Source: JAIYCX01 sp964353175 (GTDB lineage: Bacteria; Bdellovibrionota_C; UBA2361; SZUA-149; DAOLCO01). From it: a DNA stretch of 64,000 nt. The stretch is taken from NCBI GenBank assembly GCA_964353175.1, contig CAYGUX010000014.1, positions 1 through 64,000 of the forward strand. The letters are read 5' to 3'. Shown here one piece after another: positions 8,209 to 16,187 of the stretch (position 1 is its first letter; every line of letters starts with the position of its first letter). Under the pieces are notes generated by a model, which saw only the letters and a program-made list of their open reading frames with translations, had not been told where the DNA came from and searched no databases. Made by a program: the position numbers and the translations under genes.

Positions 8209-9483
8209 TTACCCTCTTTTATATTTCATTTCACCATTTACAATTGTCATATAAGCACTTCCCTTAAATGACCAACCCCACATAGGAGTATTAGAACTCT
8301 TAGAGCGATTATCTTCTTTTGACAGAGTGAATTCATGATTAGGATCCAGCACCGAAATATCGGCCTTTGACCCCACTTCTAAATTTGTTATTGGCATGTT
8401 TAGGCATCGTCTTGCAGAATCACTCAAACTATCAATTAACCTAGGTAAAGTTAATTTACCCTTGTGATATAAATCAAATAAGATTGGGATAGTTGTTGGG
8501 AAACCTAAGATTCCAAAGGAAGCTCTATCAAATTCTATATTCTTGGAGTCTGTCTCATGGGGGGCGTGGTCACTGGCCACACAATCAATAACTCCTGAGT
8601 TTAAACCCTCCAATAAAGCCTCACAGTCCGCTTCACTTCTAAGAGGCATACTCATTTTAGCTTGAGTATTATACCCATCGACCAAATTTTCATTTAGATA
8701 CAAATAGTGTGGAGCCGTTTCAGCAGTAACAAGAATACCGTCTTCCTTCGCTCTTCTAATTAAGGTCACACCTCTAGCCGTACTAACATGGCAAAAGTGA
8801 ACTCGGCCACCAGTAAGCCTTGCCAATTCAATATCCCTAGCAATCATCACATTCTCACTAGCATCGGGCATCCCCCTTAAGCCCATTCGGATACTCAATG
8901 GAGATTCATTCATGGAAAACCCATTTGACAATTCCTTGTCCTCCTCATGAACTGTTAGGACCGCCCCCAACATCTTACAATACTCCAATGAGCGCCTCAT
9001 CATCTGACTACTAGCCACAGGCCATCCATCATCTGAGAAAGCAACGCATCCCGCTTTTTGAAGTTCCGCAAATGGGGCCATGGCTTCACCCTTACTACCT
9101 AAAGTAATCGCGCCAATTGGATGGATATTACAATCAGCAAGCTTAGCTCTGTCTAAGATATATTCAGTCACAGCCTTACTATCATTGACAGGCTTTGTAT
9201 TAGGCATACAACAAATATCAGTAAAACCACCCGCTACCGCAGCCTGAGCACCTGTAACGATTGTCTCCTTCCATTCTTGCCCTGGATCTCTAAGATGAAC
9301 ATGGATATCAATTAATCCAGCACTTAAAACCTTACCTTGAAGATTATGTTTCTCAGAATCCTTAATCTCAGAAAAAGACCCTTTTTTGTCTATTGCGACA
9401 ATGGTTCCTCCTTCTACCATAAGATCTAAATCTTCAACTTTTCCCGATCTCACGACTGAGGCATTTTCTAATATATACTTCAT
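8209..9483 (-). CDS. pyrC: Dihydroorotase, class I
   Basis: Third step of pyrimidine synthesis, cyclising carbamoyl-aspartate to dihydroorotate. 424 residues, the length of the class I (Bacillus/Aquifex-like) enzyme rather than the shorter E. coli type. Metal ligands H61 and H63 lie in IDIHVHLRDPG. The aspartate of FSDDG (about D151) occupies the position where other dihydroorotases use a carboxylated lysine. SDHAPHETD near 305 carries the catalytic aspartate. The ATG directly follows the pyrB stop with no gap, indicating translational coupling. Class I enzymes often associate with aspartate carbamoyltransferase, which fits the order pyrB-pyrC. Confidence 0.97.
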   Translation of the reverse strand: MKYILENASVVRSGKVEDLDLMVEGGTIVAIDKKGSFSEIKDSEKHNLQGKVLSAGLIDIHVHLRDPGQEWKETIVTGAQAAVAGGFTDICCMPNTKPVNDSKAVTEYILDRAKLADCNIHPIGAITLGSKGEAMAPFAELQKAGCVAFSDDGWPVASSQMMRRSLEYCKMLGAVLTVHEEDKELSNGFSMNESPLSIRMGLRGMPDASENVMIARDIELARLTGGRVHFCHVSTARGVTLIRRAKEDGILVTAETAPHYLYLNENLVDGYNTQAKMSMPLRSEADCEALLEGLNSGVIDCVASDHAPHETDSKNIEFDRASFGILGFPTTIPILFDLYHKGKLTLPRLIDSLSDSARRCLNMPITNLEVGSKADISVLDPNHEFTLSKEDNRSKSSNTPMWGWSFKGSAYMTIVNGEMKYKRG

Positions 9484-10464
9484 TTAATTAGACTCCTCTG
9501 ATGTATCAATTTCCTGTCCCTTGCTAGCACATAGCAAAAATAAGACTGCCATCCTAACCGCTACACCACAAGTAACTTGATTAAAAATTAACGACCTCGG
9601 TCCATCCGCTAACTCACTAGTTATTTCAGTCCCTCTGATAATTGGACCGGGTGCCAATATTGTAGCTTCAGGACAATGCTTACTAATTAATTTTTCAGTA
9701 ATTAAATATCGATCTGCATACTCATCTAAATTAGGTACATAAAAATCTTTTTGATACTCATGCTTCATCCTTAGACTCATTACAACATCACTACCAGGTA
9801 AAGCATCCTCCATATGGCTATATACTTCCACACCCATTTCTCTAAATCCCTTATCGATTAAAGTAGGAGGGGCAACTAATCTTACTTTATTTCCAAGTAT
9901 TTTATGGATATGAATATTTGATCTTGCAACTCGACTTCTTAATGAATCTCCAACAAGAGTGATAGTGAGGCCATCATACCTCCCATATTTTTGCTTTAGA
10001 GTTAGGCAGTCTAACAATGCTTGCGTAGGATGTTCATGAGTACCATCTCCAGCATTCACAATACTTACATTAGGAACCAATCTAAGTAACAACTCACATG
10101 CCCCAGAATAAGCATGCCTCAATACAATGACATCGGGGTTCATTGCTTTAATATTTAAAGCAGTATCGGTAAGAGTTTCTCCCTTGGTCGTAGAACTTGA
10201 GCTTCCAGAAACATTTATAACATCAGCACTTAACCTCTTCCCAGCAATTTCAAAACTAGTTCTCGTCCTAGTTGAAGGTTCTAAGAATAGATTTACTATA
10301 GTCTTACCTCTCAAGGCAGGTACTTTTTTAATAGAACGTTCACCTACTTCTAGAAACTTCTCGCTTGTTTCCAGAAGGAATAAAACATCTTCCTTACCAA
10401 GCCCCCTTATACCAGTTAAATGTGGCCCCTTAAAGCTCCCCCTAGAACTTCCAATACTAGTCAT
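9484..10464 (-). CDS. pyrB: Aspartate carbamoyltransferase catalytic chain
   Basis: Joins carbamoyl phosphate and aspartate. 326 residues. The carbamoyl-phosphate loop STRTRTSFE is at residues 64-72 and HPTQALLD is near 145. No regulatory chain (pyrI) follows; the next gene is pyrC with zero spacing. That fits the class of enzymes that lack PyrI and work with dihydroorotase. The gene starts two bases after pyrR ends, so it should share PyrR control. Confidence 0.97.
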   Translation of the reverse strand: MTSIGSSRGSFKGPHLTGIRGLGKEDVLFLLETSEKFLEVGERSIKKVPALRGKTIVNLFLEPSTRTRTSFEIAGKRLSADVINVSGSSSSTTKGETLTDTALNIKAMNPDVIVLRHAYSGACELLLRLVPNVSIVNAGDGTHEHPTQALLDCLTLKQKYGRYDGLTITLVGDSLRSRVARSNIHIHKILGNKVRLVAPPTLIDKGFREMGVEVYSHMEDALPGSDVVMSLRMKHEYQKDFYVPNLDEYADRYLITEKLISKHCPEATILAPGPIIRGTEITSELADGPRSLIFNQVTCGVAVRMAVLFLLCASKGQEIDTSEESN

Positions 10465-10466
10465 AA

Positions 10467-11048
10467 TTACTTGCCTCGTTCTCTAATATGGACAGAATCC
10501 TCCCCATCCTTTTCAGACAAACTCACATCGACAATTTCTGTACGTTGAGTAGATAAGTTCTTACCAACATAGTCAGCCCGTATAGGCAACTCCCTATGAC
10601 CACGGTCAATAAGCACTGCAAGCTGAACACTTATTGGTCTTCCGAAATCAACCATAGCATCTAGTGCCGCCCGTATTGTCCTGCCAGTAAATAAAACATC
10701 GTCAACTAGAATAATATTGTACTTATCTATATTAAAAGGTAAGTCCGTACCTCTAACTAAAGGTTGTTCTGAATTATGAGAAAGATCATCTCTATAAAGA
10801 GTAATATCAACTATTCCAAATGGTATCTCTACTCCTTCCAGATCCAATATTTGTTGTTTAATTCTTTGAGCTAGAAACTCGCCCCGCGTCCTGATACCAA
10901 CAACCGCCACCTTTTTAGGACCTCGATTACGCTCAAGAATTTCATGAGAAATCCGCACAACCGCACGTCTAATTTGATCTGAATCTAAGACCTTCTTCCA
11001 AGAGGATCTATCAATAGTACTTTTTAATTCAGGGGACTGCTCTGTCAT
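10467..11048 (-). CDS. pyrR: Bifunctional pyr operon regulator / uracil phosphoribosyltransferase
   Basis: PyrR binds pyr mRNA in a UMP-dependent way and also has uracil phosphoribosyltransferase activity. 193 residues. The PRPP-binding loop VDDVLFTGRT is at residues 115-124 and VGIRTRGEFLAQRI at 50-63 is typical. It is the first full-size gene of the operon. The ATG overlaps the TGA of a 77-codon upstream ORF (ATGA), and AAGGAA lies 7 bases before the ATG. The leader contains a sequence like the PyrR RNA target, so the operon is probably autoregulated. PyrR is uncommon in classical Proteobacteria, which makes the intact PyrR plus target noteworthy. Confidence 0.96.
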   Translation of the reverse strand: MTEQSPELKSTIDRSSWKKVLDSDQIRRAVVRISHEILERNRGPKKVAVVGIRTRGEFLAQRIKQQILDLEGVEIPFGIVDITLYRDDLSHNSEQPLVRGTDLPFNIDKYNIILVDDVLFTGRTIRAALDAMVDFGRPISVQLAVLIDRGHRELPIRADYVGKNLSTQRTEIVDVSLSEKDGEDSVHIRERGK

Positions 11049-11278
11049 ATTATGTTCCTTATTAAGGGATTATTGATTAAATTGATTTTTAAACTGGAAA
11101 TATTTTTAAGTGTAAGATGGGGGATACAATAGCTAAGTGACCTGAGAATGTACGCAATCCTTACAACTAGATAGGATACGATGGAAACTAACAATTTTCT
11201 GAAAACAACTAAGGAATAAGAAAAAGACGAGACGCTATAAACGCTTGTTGGTATTATAAACACTGAATTTACAACCAC
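11045..11278 (-). CDS. Translated leader ORF coupled to pyrR
   Basis: 77 codons starting at GTG 11278. AAAGGA at 11284-11289 is 5 bases before the start, an excellent ribosome site. The stop TGA overlaps the pyrR ATG. The predicted peptide is rich in Ile, Val, Leu, Ser and Tyr, resembles no family I know, and could be unstable or non-functional in itself. The start lies immediately 3' of the PyrR-loop-like hairpin, so PyrR binding would mask its ribosome site, and coupling would pass the effect to pyrR. Open for 78 codons in A+T-rich sequence with both signals in place, it is unlikely to be accidental. Calling it a regulatory leader ORF is inference. Confidence 0.6.
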   Translation of the reverse strand: MVVNSVFIIPTSVYSVSSFSYSLVVFRKLLVSIVSYLVVRIAYILRSLSYCIPHLTLKNISSLKINLINNPLIRNII

Positions 11279-11286
11279 TTAATTCC

Positions 11287-11310
11287 TTTAACCCTCTCTG
11301 GGGTCATTAA
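11287..11310 (-). promoter_or_regulatory. Candidate PyrR-binding RNA hairpin
   Basis: Read on the minus strand: TTAA-TGA-CCCC-AGAGAGGGTTAA. The core CCAGAGAGG (11293-11301) is identical to the loop of the known PyrR target in Gram-positive pyr leaders. An upper stem ACCC/GGGT carries the CAGAGA loop, a TGA bulge follows on the 5' side, and TTAA/TTAA forms a lower stem. Relative to the Bacillus sequence, stem bases differ but still pair. The lower stem's 3' strand runs into the AAAGGA ribosome site of the leader ORF. Strand and position are right for an RNA 50-75 nt from the predicted transcription start. Confidence 0.7.
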
Positions 11311-11366
11311 CCCATCATTTAGATGGTGGACTTTCACAGAAGCCCCGTTTTTTGGCAAACGGACGA

Positions 11367-11395
11367 AATATAGCAGATCAACTGCTCAAGCGCAA
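11367..11395 (-). promoter_or_regulatory. Predicted sigma-70 promoter of the pyr operon
   Basis: On the minus strand: TTGCGC (11390-11395), a 17-base spacer, TATATT (11367-11372). Transcription would begin near 11360, leaving a leader of about 310 nt before pyrR. The promoter lies within the 150 bases between the kinase stop and the leader ORF. A hairpin CCGTTT/AAACGG would be near the 5' end of the RNA. Confidence 0.55.
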
Positions 11396-11426
11396 GGGCA
11401 GGAGCAGGCACAATAGATAGAGGCAG

Positions 11427-12356
11427 TTAGGCAGCCTTCTTATCCACCCGAATAGGTTCTGTTCGTTTTCTCAATCGAACTGGGCGAATATCTGAGGATA
11501 CTCTTAATCGGAATTGTCTATCATCTATACTTTCTTCCAATCCGATCTCCTCAATATATTGATTAATACTTTCAACAAACTGTGCGCCGTCTCTAATTCT
11601 ATTCTCTGGCTTCACTTCTAATGAAGACATAATAAGTCCTTTTAGTCTGGAAGGAATCTTATCATACACGCTCTTATCATAAGACATTACTCTTTGCTTT
11701 AACATATCAACTGGCTTTAAGTCCTCACCGGGAATCGAACCCGCGAACAACTCTACTGCAATCAATCCTAAAGAATAGATATCCGTATAAGTTCCGTAGT
11801 CTCCTTTTAGCACATACTCAGGGCTTACATACTTAGTAGTCCCATATAGCTCAGAGTTATCTTTTGAACGTTTAACTTTCAGGTCTCTAGCCAAACCAAA
11901 GTCACAAATCAATGGTACGCCCTTAGTGCTTATCAGAATATTCTCTGGTTTAATATCTGTATGAGCAAATCCTTTTTCATGAATATGTGCCAAACCTAAA
12001 GCAATATCCCTTAGAACAAATACCACATCCTGCCGTGAGATACTTTTAATCCTAGTTCTAAGATCTCCGCCCCCAATATAGCAAGTCGTAAACCCAAACC
12101 TAGTATCATCTTCAAGAGCTTGGCCCAAACTTACAATATTTGGATGCTGAAAATTAGCATGCATTACGAATTCTCTTTTTAAATTATATAGTGAATTTTG
12201 TATTTCATTTTTTAAAGATATTTTTATCGCGCAAACCGTACCATCAACTAAGCTTGTAACTAAAAATACACGCTCTTCTTCAAGCACTCTTAACACTTTA
12301 TAATAGGCAAAGTCGCCCTCAGCATAATCTAAAAAATCTTTTTTATTTGAATCCAT
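11427..12356 (-). CDS. Hanks-type serine/threonine protein kinase
   Basis: 309 residues, soluble: no transmembrane or sensor domain is visible, only a basic tail (residues 280-309). The catalytic elements are present: ATP-binding lysine in CAIKIS (K45), glutamate in the C-helix (about E62), catalytic loop HTDIKPEN (D134, K136, N139), DFG at 152-154, and SPEYVL in place of APE. The HRD arginine is replaced by Thr, so activation-loop phosphorylation may not be needed. The usual glycine-rich loop is degenerate: the stretch VLRVLEEERVFLV has no glycine. It is preceded by a G-rich leader with a strong terminator 45 bases before the ATG, and pyr operon starts about 70 bases downstream. Substrate unknown. 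Confidence 0.88.
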   Translation of the reverse strand: MDSNKKDFLDYAEGDFAYYKVLRVLEEERVFLVTSLVDGTVCAIKISLKNEIQNSLYNLKREFVMHANFQHPNIVSLGQALEDDTRFGFTTCYIGGGDLRTRIKSISRQDVVFVLRDIALGLAHIHEKGFAHTDIKPENILISTKGVPLICDFGLARDLKVKRSKDNSELYGTTKYVSPEYVLKGDYGTYTDIYSLGLIAVELFAGSIPGEDLKPVDMLKQRVMSYDKSVYDKIPSRLKGLIMSSLEVKPENRIRDGAQFVESINQYIEEIGLEESIDDRQFRLRVSSDIRPVRLRKRTEPIRVDKKAA

Positions 12357-12400
12357 TTTAATCCACCAAATCCTGCTTAATACACCTTCCCTACCCTTTT

Positions 12401-12428
12401 AAAAAAAAGGGGACCCGAAGATCCCCTT
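12401..12428 (-). terminator. Rho-independent terminator upstream of the kinase gene
   Basis: Minus-strand hairpin AAGGGGA (12422-12428) / TCCCCTT (12407-12413) with an 8-base loop, followed by eight T residues (12401-12408). It ends either a small RNA or the ruvA-ruvB-ntrY transcript. Lying 45 bases before the kinase ATG, it could also act as an attenuator. Confidence 0.8.
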
Positions 12429-12625
12429 GTGCACACAAACCACAACCACCTGGTTCCCCTTCCTAACAATTCACACAAGCAACATCCACACAACCTAAGT
12501 ACCCTCATACTTACTGAAACTCCCTGTTTCCCCCACCTCATTTTGCCACCTCTTTCAACCACCACTGGCACAACATCCTGCCTCAACCCTTTCTAGAACC
12601 CTTTCACAACCAACACCCACTAGTC
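12401..12625 (-). ncRNA. Candidate G-rich noncoding RNA or attenuator leader
   Basis: For about 200 bases the plus strand has almost no G and the minus strand is correspondingly G/T-rich with very little C, ending in the terminator above. The predicted RNA is full of GG pairs and has about seven GGA triplets by eye. Strong strand asymmetry, no plausible protein and a terminator suggest an RNA gene or a 5' regulatory leader of the kinase. I recognise no Rfam class (not tmRNA, 6S, RNase P or SRP). No clear promoter was found. ntrY ends at 12882, so this could also be a long 3' UTR. Confidence 0.4.
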
Positions 12626-12720
12626 AGGGGCATGAAGAGATTTGCTTCAGATTTATTGTTGCCAAGGAAATGTTATGTATTATTAGAGACTTAGAAGAAG
12701 AATATCTAAATTCTATTCCC

Positions 12721-12742
12721 GTAGGGGCAATCCCTTGTGGCC
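12721..12742. repeat. GTAGGGGC-ATCCCTTG element
   Basis: GTAGGGGCAATCCCTTGTGG matches 60997-61022 (GTAGGGGCGATCCCTTGCGA plus TCGCCC). The second copy is a complete hairpin, this one has lost the right arm. The remaining DNA from 12626 to 12881 shows no gene and only the repeated EcoRI-like GAATTC words around 12757-12779. Confidence 0.5.
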
Positions 12743-12881
12743 TTAGTGAAAAAGCGAATTCTGTTTAATAATTGAATTCTTCCATTAATTCATCATATCG
12801 ATATCCCCTGTTGTACGCCGTGAACATTTTCAAACATACTAATATACACAAGGGCATAGAGACACTACTTTCCATCCTCCC

Positions 12882-15038
12882 CTATCGAGCAACCACCGTC
12901 GGTAACTCAATCCTAATCGTCAAACCTCCACCAACAGTATCACTAACTCGAATAAACCCATTATGATCAGAAATCACGCTCTTAACAATAGCTAATCCTA
13001 GTCCAGTACCGCCTACTTTCTTAGAAAAGTACGGCTCAAATAACTTACTCTTATCAGCATCCTTCACTCCAATTCCATTATCAACAAATTCGATAAATAA
13101 CACAGACAATGCAGGGTCTTCATGAATATTTATATCTATCTTTGGATTTTCTTTTGCAGCCTCATCTAAGGAACTAATAGAATTATCAAACAAATTAATT
13201 ATCACCCTTTCTATTTGATGCGAATCAAATAAAGTCGAGGCACTAACCTCTCTCTTCTTAAGACTTATTAATATATCAGGCCTTGAGCTTTGATAACCTT
13301 CTACGACGGAACTAATGACACTGACAATATTCCCTTCTGAGATATGAGAACGAGGTAATCTCGCAAATTGAGAAAACTCATTTACGAGTACTCTCATATT
13401 CTCAACTTGTTTCACTATGGTATTTACCGATTCGACAATTAAATTACCATCCTCCTTTGCTAAAGTATTATCGGGCAACCTCTCACTCATCCTTTGAATT
13501 CTTTCAGCAGAAAGTTGAATTGGAGTTAAGGGATTCTTGATCTCATGCGCTATTCTTTTAGCTACTTCCTGCCATGCAGACATTCGTTGAGCCCTTTCTA
13601 ATTCCGTTACATCGTCAACTAACACAACTAAACCAATCTCCTCCCTTCTTCTCTCTTCATAAAGCCTGCTGATAATAATCTGTAAATTACGAACACTAGA
13701 CTTACCTTGATAAATAACACTCTTAGTTGCGCTATCCACCTTGCCACGCAAACTTCTTTGGATCATTTCCTCTAATACTTGAGTGAAACTGAGAGGCAAG
13801 GCCTCAATATAGTTGCGCTCATAAAAAGATTCGGACTCATTCAAGTCAAGGATAGAACATACAGAAGTATTAATGGTTTTAATACTTCCTTGATTATCAA
13901 TTGAGAACACACCTACTCCTACGTTTGTTAACACGGTCTCAATATATCGCCTTCTAGAAACCAACTCTTCGGTTGTTTGTTTAAGATCACTTGTCATTTT
14001 ATTGAATGAGCGTACCAAAACGGTTAATTCATCATCTCCAAATTCTGGAATATGAAAATTAAGATTACCATTCGCAATTTTTTCGGTCCCTTTTGCTAGC
14101 AGGCCAATCGGCACGGTTAAACCTCTAGCCAAGAAGAACCCCACTGAAATTGCCCCAAAAATAATTAATAAAGTTACGACAACTAAGGTCGAGAAAAACC
14201 CAGAGGAAAGCGGTCTTTGATATGTTTTAAAATCTCGGTAGTCATCATTCGCAACTAAGATACTATTAATAGATTGACTAATCTCCTTTGAGACGAACTT
14301 ACTTACAACGAGATATTCTTGCGTTCCATTTTTCTTAGCTACCTTAAAAACAGCTCGTACGAATTCTCTATTCCCATACGATTCAGGTTTTACGATAATA
14401 TCTTCTGGGCTTTCTATAATCTCTTCAAGTGAAGGCTCAGGTAGATGTAAATTTAAGCTACTGGAAGAATCAATTTGTTTTAATTCAGAGCTATAAAGTA
14501 GGACATCGAAGTCCACCACATCTTTCTTTACACCATCAAGCACTGCATCTAAATTATTGAGGGGCTCTTTCTCCAAACGATATCTTACAAAGGTACCAAT
14601 ATCGATTACCTGACTCTCCAAAGAATCATAATAGATACTCGCCACTGTTCTAGAGCTCTCCAATGCCAATTCAATCTTTGGGGAAAACCACTCCTTAAAG
14701 ATACCCTCCAACATACCTTGGGCAACAAAAAACAGTAAGGCAGTTGGAACTAAAGATAAAAGAATAAATGCCAAAACCAAACGGCTTCTCAATCTCGCCC
14801 CTAGGATATTTCTTCTTCTATCAAGGATTAATCGAATAATATTTCTCAAAACAATAAAACCTAAAACCATCACCGCAACGATATTAAAATTAATTAAGAC
14901 TAAAAATCCCAAGTTATTTTCGATACTGCCCGTAGATTCTAAAACAGGAAAAGAACTTTGCAACAACAAGCTGGCTACCACTGCAGCCAATGCAAGCAAT
15001 AATATAATACCAACTTTTTTCTTTCTTACCTTTACCAA
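12882..15038 (-). CDS. ntrY: NtrY-like membrane sensor histidine kinase
   Basis: 718 residues. Membrane segments lie near 10-26, 42-65 and 85-107; an extracytoplasmic region follows to about 280, then a fourth membrane segment (280-305), a HAMP domain (to about 358), a PAS domain (365-480), and a HisKA/HATPase core. The phosphorylated histidine is in HEIKNPLTPIQLSAERI, a signature of the NtrY subfamily, near residue 496. The ATPase has DNGIG and GTGLGLAIV. NtrY normally phosphorylates NtrX in nitrogen or envelope/redox control, but no response regulator is adjacent. It follows ruvB after 52 bases and probably belongs to the ruvA-ruvB unit. Signal and partner are unknown. Confidence 0.88.
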   Translation of the reverse strand: MVKVRKKKVGIILLLALAAVVASLLLQSSFPVLESTGSIENNLGFLVLINFNIVAVMVLGFIVLRNIIRLILDRRRNILGARLRSRLVLAFILLSLVPTALLFFVAQGMLEGIFKEWFSPKIELALESSRTVASIYYDSLESQVIDIGTFVRYRLEKEPLNNLDAVLDGVKKDVVDFDVLLYSSELKQIDSSSSLNLHLPEPSLEEIIESPEDIIVKPESYGNREFVRAVFKVAKKNGTQEYLVVSKFVSKEISQSINSILVANDDYRDFKTYQRPLSSGFFSTLVVVTLLIIFGAISVGFFLARGLTVPIGLLAKGTEKIANGNLNFHIPEFGDDELTVLVRSFNKMTSDLKQTTEELVSRRRYIETVLTNVGVGVFSIDNQGSIKTINTSVCSILDLNESESFYERNYIEALPLSFTQVLEEMIQRSLRGKVDSATKSVIYQGKSSVRNLQIIISRLYEERRREEIGLVVLVDDVTELERAQRMSAWQEVAKRIAHEIKNPLTPIQLSAERIQRMSERLPDNTLAKEDGNLIVESVNTIVKQVENMRVLVNEFSQFARLPRSHISEGNIVSVISSVVEGYQSSRPDILISLKKREVSASTLFDSHQIERVIINLFDNSISSLDEAAKENPKIDINIHEDPALSVLFIEFVDNGIGVKDADKSKLFEPYFSKKVGGTGLGLAIVKSVISDHNGFIRVSDTVGGGLTIRIELPTVVAR

Positions 15039-15090
15039 AATAAATCTCTTAGTCTATCCACATAGAACATTATAGAACGCATAGAACAAG

Positions 15091-16134
15091 CTAAGACTCA
15101 TCAAAAAGTGAGCCTTGACGATTCACTACTTTTCTCCCTAGATATGCATAAGCTTTACTAGATACCTCTCTCCCTCTAGGAGTTCGCTTAAGAAAACCTT
15201 GGGCCAATAAGTACGGCTCATAGACATCTTCTAAAGTAGCTTTTTCCTCTTGAAGGCTCGCAGAAAGAGTCTCAATTCCTACTGGACCTCCATCAAACAT
15301 ATCGATAATTGCAGATAATAAAGCTCGATCCATTTTATCCAATCCGAATTCATCGATCTCTAACAACCTTAAAGCTCTATCAGCCACGACCTCAGTAATA
15401 ACAGAATCGGCCCGTTCTTGCGCAAAATCTCTCGCCCTACGCAACAGTCTATTAGCGATTCTTGGAGTACCCCTAGCTCTCTTTGCTATCTGGATAGCGC
15501 CCATTTCTTCAATTTCGACATTAAGAATTCCCGCTGACCTTTTTACAATCTCAGTTAGTTCTGTTGGTGTATAGAAATCAAACCGCTCAACTATTCCGAA
15601 TCTATCTCTTAGAGGAGCTGTCAAAGACGCTGTCCTTGTTGTAGCCGCAACCAAAGTAAAAGGCTTAACCTCTACTTTAACAGATCTTGCTGATGGACCT
15701 TGTCCGATAATGATGTCCAACTCATAATCCTCCATCGCAGGATATAAAATCTCTTCCACAATTCTAGGCAGTCTATGAATCTCATCTATGAACAAGACAT
15801 CATGCATATTTAAACCAGATAAAATCGCAGCTAAGTCGCCAGGTCGCTCAAGTACGGGGCCTGAAGTAGCTTTAAAAGAAACTCCTAACTCTTGAGCGAT
15901 AACACTCGCAAGAGTAGTTTTACCAAGCCCTGGGGGACCATGCAATAAAACATGATCTAAGGGTTCTGCTCGCCTTTTCGCTGCTGAGATCGCTAAAGAC
16001 ACATGATCCTTAAGCCTCTCCTGCCCAATATACTGCAACAGAGTTTTAGGCCTTAAAGAGAGTTGACTCCCGTCCTCAGGGCTTTCCACAGGTGAAATAA
16101 CCCTAGTGGGGAAATCGTTTTCAGATTCATTCAT
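15091..16134 (-). CDS. ruvB: Holliday junction branch-migration ATPase RuvB
   Basis: Hexameric AAA+ motor that drives branch migration with RuvA. 347 residues, normal. Walker A GPPGLGKT is at residues 66-73, Walker B LFIDEIHR near 115-122, arginine finger region RDRFGIVERF near 180, and a C-terminal winged helix (GPVGIETLS...PYLLAQGFLKRTPRGR). It follows ruvA after 53 bases. ruvC is not in the window. Confidence 0.98.
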   Translation of the reverse strand: MNESENDFPTRVISPVESPEDGSQLSLRPKTLLQYIGQERLKDHVSLAISAAKRRAEPLDHVLLHGPPGLGKTTLASVIAQELGVSFKATSGPVLERPGDLAAILSGLNMHDVLFIDEIHRLPRIVEEILYPAMEDYELDIIIGQGPSARSVKVEVKPFTLVAATTRTASLTAPLRDRFGIVERFDFYTPTELTEIVKRSAGILNVEIEEMGAIQIAKRARGTPRIANRLLRRARDFAQERADSVITEVVADRALRLLEIDEFGLDKMDRALLSAIIDMFDGGPVGIETLSASLQEEKATLEDVYEPYLLAQGFLKRTPRGREVSSKAYAYLGRKVVNRQGSLFDES

Positions 16135-16187
16135 AGATCTACCATATAAAATTTTGAAAACATTCCCAAACTCATTCTAAAATAATT

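Noticed and set aside
12377..12586. 69-codon minus-strand frame upstream of the kinase
   Set aside because: It reads through the terminator hairpin and T-run, its residues are a by-product of the G-rich strand (Gly, Val, Trp, Arg), and it has no ribosome site.
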